This document shows, piece after piece, positions 58,888 to 64,000 of a DNA stretch of 64,000 nucleotides. Source of the stretch: a bacterium (GTDB lineage Bacteria; Myxococcota_A; Bradymonadia; UBA7976; UBA1532). The stretch's first letter is position 1. Each line of letters begins with the position of its first letter. The stretch is taken from positions 55,334-119,333 of the forward strand of contig JAUHXC010000030.1 in NCBI GenBank assembly GCA_030427205.1, read 5' to 3'. Both the position numbers and the translations under genes were made by a program. The notes under the pieces were generated by a model. It was given only the letters and a program-made list of their open reading frames with translations. It was not told where the DNA came from and ran no database searches.

Positions 58888-60330
58888 TCACAGGTCGAAC
58901 ACGTCGAGCCCGCCGTTGCCGTCGGCGTCGGGATCACACGCGTCACCTTCGCCGTCCCCATCGACATCGAGTTGAGCGGGGTCGCTCACGAAGGGGCAGG
59001 TGTCGTCGAGATCCCGAACCCCATCGCCGTCGTGGTCCAGTTGCTGTTCGCGGTGGCCCGGCCAGTATGCGGCCGCGGGGCTGCCGTCACAGCGATCGCC
59101 GAGACCGTCCCGGTCGATATCCTTCTGGGCCGGGTCGAAGACCCACGGGCAGAGGTCAGCCGCGCGCACGAACACCGCCGGCAGCGGACCCGACGGGCCG
59201 TCGAAGTCGAGGTGGATGTCGACGCTCGGCACGCCATCGCCGTCCGCGTCCAGGTCGCACTGATCCCCGTCGCCGTCGCCGTCGAGATCCAGCTGCATCG
59301 GATTCCAGATCGCCGGGCAGTTGTCGCGCTTGTCGAGGTGGCCATCGTGATCGGCATCAAAATCCGCGTCATCGCAGGCGTCGCCAAGCCCATCACCATC
59401 AATATCGGCCTGCCCGAAGTTGTGCTCGAACGGACAATTGTCGAGCCAATTCTCGGCGCGGTCATTGTCGTGGTCGTCGTCACACACGTCGCCGTGATCA
59501 TCCAGCAACTGCTGCCCGGGCACCCGGAAGTTCGCCTGATCCGGGTTGGCCACCTCCGGGCAGTTGTCCGCGCCTCGCAGCCCGTCCCGATCCGCGTCGC
59601 CGAACACCTCCCCGCCCGGCCGCAGCTCCATCACCCAGGTGCCCCGCTCGACGAACCCGTGGAGCTGATTCGCCGAATCCCGAACCCCGTCGCTGCCCCA
59701 CAGCGTCAGCAGCTCGGCCCGATTGGGCACCGGCACCTCCGGCGTATCGGGCAGCACCTCGACCGCCGCCTCGCCGAGCACCGCGCCCACCCGCACCTCG
59801 CCGTCGATCGGCAGGGCGTCATAGCGGAACGTCAGCCGCAAGATCGGCTCGGCCGCGCCGTCGACGGCCTCCAGGCGCACGCGAAACGTCGACGCCGGCG
59901 CCTGCGCGTTGCAGCCGTGCACCGGCTCTCGCATCTCGCGCCACTCGACGACCAGCGCGCCGTCGTCGAAGGCGTGGAAGATGCGGTCGCGGTCGGCGCA
60001 AGCCTCGGCGAAGCGGTGCCACGCGGCCGCGATGATCGGGACCCGCACGTCTGCGAGCGCCCGGGGCGTGCGGATGAAGTCCTGCCCATCGATGCTGGCC
60101 CCCACCCCGATGAGGCCGTCCCCGTAGACGAAGAGGAACCGCGCCGGCAGCCCATCCGCTCCGGGCAGCAGATCGCGCAGCGGGTCCGCCAGCCCGCGCA
60201 GCGCGATGGACTCGCCTGACTCGAGCGGCTGCCACTCCAGGTCCCGCGCCTCCTGAGCGCGGGCGTTGGCCGCGAGGAGCGCGGCGATCAGCGTGAAGGT
60301 GAGGGTGAAGGTGCTTCTGCGAAACGACAT
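58888..60330 (-). CDS. Secreted TSP3-repeat protein with nidogen-like N-terminus, no C-terminal anchor
   Basis: 480 residues. Signal peptide TLTFTLIAALLAANARAQ. The first 240 residues are related in layout to the neighbouring 56008-58830 protein (LFVYGDGLIGVGASIDGQDFI, LRLTFRYDALP). TSP3 repeats fill the rest (DIDGDGLGDACDDADFDADH, LDHDGDGVRDLDDTCPFV). It ends abruptly at GGLDVFDL and lacks the MYXO-CTERM tail, so it is either freely secreted or a shortened copy. The two genes are probably a tandem duplication. The promoter region 60331-60453 is AT-richer than its surroundings. Confidence 0.9.
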   Translation of the reverse strand: MSFRRSTFTLTFTLIAALLAANARAQEARDLEWQPLESGESIALRGLADPLRDLLPGADGLPARFLFVYGDGLIGVGASIDGQDFIRTPRALADVRVPIIAAAWHRFAEACADRDRIFHAFDDGALVVEWREMREPVHGCNAQAPASTFRVRLEAVDGAAEPILRLTFRYDALPIDGEVRVGAVLGEAAVEVLPDTPEVPVPNRAELLTLWGSDGVRDSANQLHGFVERGTWVMELRPGGEVFGDADRDGLRGADNCPEVANPDQANFRVPGQQLLDDHGDVCDDDHDNDRAENWLDNCPFEHNFGQADIDGDGLGDACDDADFDADHDGHLDKRDNCPAIWNPMQLDLDGDGDGDQCDLDADGDGVPSVDIHLDFDGPSGPLPAVFVRAADLCPWVFDPAQKDIDRDGLGDRCDGSPAAAYWPGHREQQLDHDGDGVRDLDDTCPFVSDPAQLDVDGDGEGDACDPDADGNGGLDVFDL

Positions 60331-60453
60331 GGTCGAGGCCTCCCTTGGCCCGGTCCATCCGGGCGCCTATGCCCCATCAGCGTATTCGGGCGCAACCCCC
60401 GAGTCGATCCGCGCCGCTTTCGTTTCTTACAGTCTTGCTCCAATACCCTGAGA

Positions 60454-60717
60454 TCACGAACCAAATCCGGCGGGGTTTTGACCACGAATTCGAAGGATAA
60501 CCGCCCTGGCGGTCGTGCTGAGCCCCTCGGGATCGAGCGCGGCCTCCATCTGGCGCAGCTGCGCCGTCCGCTCGAACGCCTCGGCCCGGCCGGTCGCGTC
60601 GAGATCGAAGAACGCGGGGTGAAACCTGATCCGCCGCGGGTCCTGCGGGCGCCAGGCGCCGGCGAGGGCTTCGATCAGGCGCTCCTGGTCCTCGGGGCTG
60701 TTGGTCGGCGTGCTCAT
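60454..60717 (-). CDS. Small soluble protein coupled to a sigma factor
   Basis: 87 residues, charged, no membrane helix or signal peptide: RLIEALAGAWRPQDPRRIRF, FFDLDATGRAEAFERTAQL. Its ATG overlaps the sigma-factor stop (ATGA). Small partners at this position often act as anti-sigma or activity regulators, but no zinc motif is present and the sequence is not one that I recognise. Confidence 0.72.
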   Translation of the reverse strand: MSTPTNSPEDQERLIEALAGAWRPQDPRRIRFHPAFFDLDATGRAEAFERTAQLRQMEAALDPEGLSTTARAVILRIRGQNPAGFGS

Positions 60718-61289
60718 GGGACCTCCAGCTCGACCCCGTTGCGGCGCAGGCAGGCGGCGAGCAGCTTGCGGGCCCGGGTGATGTTCTGCAGGAAGGCGTT
60801 ATGGCTCATCGACAGGGCCCGGGCGAGCACGGCGTCCGGCTGACGCCCGCCGGCTCCGAGGCGCGCGGCGAGGGCCTGGCCCGGCCGCGGCGGCAGCTTC
60901 TCCCGGCACAGCGCGATGACCCGCCGCAGCATCGGATCGGGCGGGCGGGGCTCGATCCGCTCGGCCTCGTCGATGCCTTCGGCCATCAGCGCCGGCTCGA
61001 CGGCGACCGTACGCCGCCGACGGGTCTCGTCGATGGCCAGGTTGCGGGCGATGGTGTGGGCCAGGCGCAGCAGGCTGTCGGGGCGCCCGTCAGGCGTCAT
61101 GCGCGGGGCGACCTGCCAGGTGCGCAGCAGCGCCTCCTGCAGGACCGCCTCGGTATCGACCACTGCGGCGAATCGACGCAGGCTGCGGCGCAGCGGCGCC
61201 TCGGCTTCGCTCATCCAGGCGCCGAAGGCCCGGGCGTCGCCGGCGGCGATCGCCGGCAGGTAGCGGTCGAGATCGGCGACGTCGGTCAC
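60714..61289 (-). CDS. ECF-type sigma factor
   Basis: 191 residues starting at a GTG (61289) that overlaps the stop of the VIT/VWA gene (GTGA). Region 2 is present (AGDARAFGAWMSEAEAPLRRS, AVLQEALLRTWQVA, then LLRLAHTIARNLAIDETRRRR). Region 4 is short and includes MLRRVIALCREKLPPRPGQA and a helix-turn-helix SMSHNAFLQNITRARKLL. The match to classical ECF families is looser than that of the 7287 gene, so it may belong to a myxobacterial group. Translational coupling to a membrane VWA protein suggests that the membrane protein modulates it. Confidence 0.82.
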   Translation of the reverse strand: MTDVADLDRYLPAIAAGDARAFGAWMSEAEAPLRRSLRRFAAVVDTEAVLQEALLRTWQVAPRMTPDGRPDSLLRLAHTIARNLAIDETRRRRTVAVEPALMAEGIDEAERIEPRPPDPMLRRVIALCREKLPPRPGQALAARLGAGGRQPDAVLARALSMSHNAFLQNITRARKLLAACLRRNGVELEVP

Positions 61290-63718
61290 GGTGCAGGGGA
61301 CTCCTCGGTGCTGGGCGCTTCGACGCCGGGCGTGGACGCACCGTCGACGGCGTCGCCGATGATGCTCCAGGCGAACAGCCCGCCGAGGAGCGCGAGCGCG
61401 ATGAGGAGGGCGATGAGCAGCCAGAGCCAGGCGCCGGCCTCTCGGCTCGCCGCGGGGCTCAGAGGCTGGACCGGCGCCGAGTCGGCGATCCGGATAGGCT
61501 CATCCGCGGGCAGGCGAGGGTCGAGCACAGGCTCATCCCGCAGGCCGCCGAGGGGGCCACCCGCGCCGCCGAACGAACCGTCGGCGTCATCGAAGCGACC
61601 CGCTCCCTCGAAGAACTCGGCGGCCAGCTCCGGCTCCTCCAGGTCATCGGGGTAGGCGCTCTCGGGATCCAGGTCGTCCAGATCGAGGCCCTGCTGCAGG
61701 TTCGGCTCGAAGGCCTCCTGCTTGGCCGGCGCCGGGCGACGGGGCATCGGCGCGCCGGTGACCCGCCGCTTGGCCTTGTCCCGCGACGGCGGCGGGGACG
61801 CGCTCGGCGCCATCGGTACGGCGCCCGTGGTGGCCGCGCCGAGGCCGCCGCCGCCGCCCGACGGCGCCGCCATCGAGGCCCGCAGGCCGAAGCCTTCGAT
61901 ACGCGCGCCGTGGGGCAGGTGGTGCGGCTGCTCGATCTCGGGGCGCTCGCCGGGCTCGACGGTCACGTCCTCGGTGATCGCCACCCACGAGGTCTTGCGG
62001 GTCGCGATGCCGAAGAGCACGCCGGTGCGCTCGAGCTCGGCGTCGATCAACGCCATCGGCTCGCCGGCGCTCAGGCGCATGTCGAGGTCGTCGACCCGGT
62101 TGCGCCCGAACAGCGCCGTGACCCCTTCGGCCCCTTCACCGAGCGCCAACTGCGGCACCTCGACGGTGTGCTCGTAGGTCCCTTCGGCGGTGCGCCCGCG
62201 CACGGTGAGCGGACCCGCCGCGGCGCAGGCGACGCCGACCAGCGCGGGGGCGCCGGCGTAGAGATCGGGCAATCGCATCGGCGACAGCTCGGCCAGACCG
62301 GGGCCCGTCACCGTCAGCTCGGTCACCAACGGATCGGCCGTGCGCGCCACCATCCGGTCCGCCGCCGCGGCCGGATCTTCGCCCAGACCGATGATCAGCT
62401 CGCTCCCCCGCCCCGCCCGCGCGGCGCCTTCGGTGAGCGTGCGGTTCGGCGCCGAGCCGACGCCAATGGTGTGCAGCCGGCAGTCGGGCGGCAGGTCGTG
62501 CAGCAGCCGGTGGATGATCTGCTGCTCGAAGCCGATATAGCCGTCGGTGACCAGCACGATCTGCCGCTGGGCGTCGTCGCGCAGCGGCCGCAGCGCCTCG
62601 ACGATGGCCTCGTGCATCTCGGTGCCACCGCTCGCCGACAGCTTGCGCAGCCACTTCAGCGCCGCCTTCTTGCCGTTCTTCGTCGCCGCGATCGGCTCGC
62701 TGCGGAACCGCACCGGCCGACTGCCGAAGCTGATCATGTCGATGCGATCGGCGTCCCCCAGCCGCTCGACGAGGGCCTTCATCACCCGCTTGGCCTGATC
62801 GAGCGGCTGCCCGCCCATCGAGCCGCTGGTATCGATCAGCAGCGTCAGATCGCGGCGGCGCGGCGTCATCGCGGCCGTTGGCGGCACCAGCGTCAGCAGG
62901 CCGTAGGTGCGGTTCTGATGCGCGGGCTCCGCCGGCCGCGCCGCCGAGATGCTGACGCCGACCGTCGGGGCGGCCACCGGCCAGCGCACGACGACGTCGC
63001 GATCGAGCGCGGCGGCGTCGGCCAGCCGGACCGCGGTGCCCGGGTCGGCCGGATCGCCATCGGACTCGACGACGAGGCCGTGGGACGGCGAGGTCACCGC
63101 GCCGGTCAGTGTATCGGCGATGCGCAGCGAAAGGCTCGCGCGGGCCGGCATCTCGGTCATGCTCACCGGCACCGAGATGCGCCCGGCGTCGGGGGTCGAC
63201 CGGCCCGTGTAGCGCGGGCCCACCACGGTCGGGAAGCGCCAGGCCCAGGCGCCTTCGTCGAGCCACGCGAGCTGCTGGTCGAGGGTGATCTCGCAGACCA
63301 CCTCGGCCCCCGCGGGGATGTTGCCCACCCGCTGGGTGAAGAGCGTCGAGCGCTCCTCTTCGATCAACGCGGCGGTGCGGCCCTCGACGATGGCCTTCTC
63401 GAACATCGCCCGCGCGGTCTGCCGCGGCTGGACCGCACCCACGATGCGGGTATCGCCCAGGGTGAACGCGAAGCCGGCCACGGCGGCGCGGGCGGGCAGC
63501 GGCAGCAGATAGCGCACGCTCAGCGGCTCGGCGTGCAGGTTGACGAAGCGCTGGGTCAGCACCGCCCGGGCGATGCCGCCGCGGGCTTCGACGCTGAGGT
63601 GGGCCCCGCGCAGCGGCAGCGTGCGCCCGTCGGGGGCGACGAGGCGCCCGCCGGCGGCGGCGTCGGGATCGGTCGAAGCGGGGGGAATCGCGGCGGTGGA
63701 GCGGGTCACGGCGTGCAT
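61286..63718 (-). CDS. VIT and VWA domain membrane protein
   Basis: 810 residues. The VIT domain occupies about 30-160 (ARAVLTQRFVNLHAEPLSVRY, ARAMFEKAIVEGRTAALIE, NIPAGAEVVCEITL). The VWA domain starts near 290 with the metal site Asp296-x-Ser298-x-Ser300 (DTSGSMGG), then LVTDGYIGFE. A Pro/Gly/Glu linker and one transmembrane helix at about 770-790 (LWLLIALLIALALLGGLFAW) precede a Thr/Ser/Pro tail. There is no signal peptide, so topology is probably N-terminus inside. It heads an operon with the sigma factor and small protein, all overlapping by 4 bases. VIT/VWA proteins bind partner proteins via the metal site. Confidence 0.9.
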   Translation of the reverse strand: MHAVTRSTAAIPPASTDPDAAAGGRLVAPDGRTLPLRGAHLSVEARGGIARAVLTQRFVNLHAEPLSVRYLLPLPARAAVAGFAFTLGDTRIVGAVQPRQTARAMFEKAIVEGRTAALIEEERSTLFTQRVGNIPAGAEVVCEITLDQQLAWLDEGAWAWRFPTVVGPRYTGRSTPDAGRISVPVSMTEMPARASLSLRIADTLTGAVTSPSHGLVVESDGDPADPGTAVRLADAAALDRDVVVRWPVAAPTVGVSISAARPAEPAHQNRTYGLLTLVPPTAAMTPRRRDLTLLIDTSGSMGGQPLDQAKRVMKALVERLGDADRIDMISFGSRPVRFRSEPIAATKNGKKAALKWLRKLSASGGTEMHEAIVEALRPLRDDAQRQIVLVTDGYIGFEQQIIHRLLHDLPPDCRLHTIGVGSAPNRTLTEGAARAGRGSELIIGLGEDPAAAADRMVARTADPLVTELTVTGPGLAELSPMRLPDLYAGAPALVGVACAAAGPLTVRGRTAEGTYEHTVEVPQLALGEGAEGVTALFGRNRVDDLDMRLSAGEPMALIDAELERTGVLFGIATRKTSWVAITEDVTVEPGERPEIEQPHHLPHGARIEGFGLRASMAAPSGGGGGLGAATTGAVPMAPSASPPPSRDKAKRRVTGAPMPRRPAPAKQEAFEPNLQQGLDLDDLDPESAYPDDLEEPELAAEFFEGAGRFDDADGSFGGAGGPLGGLRDEPVLDPRLPADEPIRIADSAPVQPLSPAASREAGAWLWLLIALLIALALLGGLFAWSIIGDAVDGASTPGVEAPSTEESPAP

Positions 63719-63965
63719 CGTAGGGCCTCCTCGGGCGCTGGGTCGAGGGAGAGCGGCGGGGGCCGTCCCTCCCGATTGCGCCAGGCCAACGGATGCGGCC
63801 CCGATTCACTGACAGACTTTTTTCGCGGGCCGACGTTTTTTCGAGCCGACGCCCGCCGGGCACCCGTCGCAGGGTAACCGCTCGGCCACCCCCAGCGGCC
63901 TGAAGGCGGCGTAGTCGTGGCAGCTTCCGCCGGCGTGAATCACCACGCTCCTTCCGGAGGCGACG
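63719..63965. promoter_or_regulatory. Divergent intergenic region with two T/A runs
   Basis: 247 bases between the VIT/VWA start and the next + strand gene. Two runs of six T (TTTTTTCG at about 63819 and 63837) lie 18 bases apart, unusual here, and could be UP-element-like or a bidirectional promoter. No ORF with a ribosome site was seen inside. Confidence 0.35.
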
Positions 63966-64000
63966 ATGCCGATCACCGACGACCCGACCCTGTGCGACGA
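63966..64000 (+). CDS. Start of a gene running off the window
   Basis: The ATG at 63966 has GGAGG 5 bases upstream and opens MPITDDPTLCD before the window ends. Too short for a function. Confidence 0.5.
   Translation, partial: MPITDDPTLCD

Overview
The window is GC-rich bacterial chromosome that I read as Myxococcota (myxobacterial lineage). Support comes from two proteins ending in MYXO-CTERM-like sorting tails, several Asp-rich thrombospondin type 3 (TSP3) calcium-binding proteins, many long low-complexity secreted proteins and lipoproteins, ECF sigma factors, and abundant caspase-like proteases. GC-rich codon use makes very long antisense reading frames common, and these were discarded. 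No tRNA, rRNA, CRISPR array or transposase was seen.

Left arm (1-17.7 kb, mostly + strand). It opens with the C-terminus of an OmpA/TSP3 envelope protein, followed by a giant MYXO-CTERM surface protein and a decayed gene. Next is a tightly overlapped operon: ECF sigma factor, zinc-finger anti-sigma factor, exported caspase, lipoprotein. An unrecognised secreted protein, a second lipoprotein of the same family, a patatin phospholipase (- strand) and an APH-type kinase complete the arm.

Centre (17.7-50.8 kb, all - strand). This is the main feature: a complete-looking extracellular contractile injection system (eCIS, Afp/PVC-like). In transcription order it has a LuxR-type regulator, tail terminator (DUF4255), two sheaths, tube, assembly chaperone with a candidate -1 frameshift into a DUF6760-like ORF, second tube, a disordered repeat protein in tape-measure position, LysM hub protein, gpD-like and gpV-like spike proteins, PAAR tip, gp25-like wedge, two baseplate J proteins, a gpI-like protein, a small conserved protein, two tail fibres and an AAA+ ATPase. 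Start/stop overlaps continue into a lipoprotein and a beta-rich secreted protein. After a 45-bp gap follow a caspase-lipase fusion, a membrane CHAT protease and two small membrane coiled-coil proteins. This arrangement suggests that a death or lysis module is expressed with the injection machine.

Right arm (51-64 kb). It has two tandem RlaP-like nucleotidyltransferases, an alpha/beta hydrolase, a serine beta-lactamase-family lipoprotein, a hotdog thioesterase, a small membrane peptide and two TSP3 repeat surface proteins. A coupled operon (VIT/VWA membrane protein, ECF-type sigma factor, small protein) is followed by the start of a + strand gene cut by the window end.

In-frame minisatellites recur throughout, several built on an ATGGCAT/ATGCCAT core. 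They lie inside the eCIS ATPase, the tape-measure-position protein, the gap between the fibre genes, and lipoproteins.
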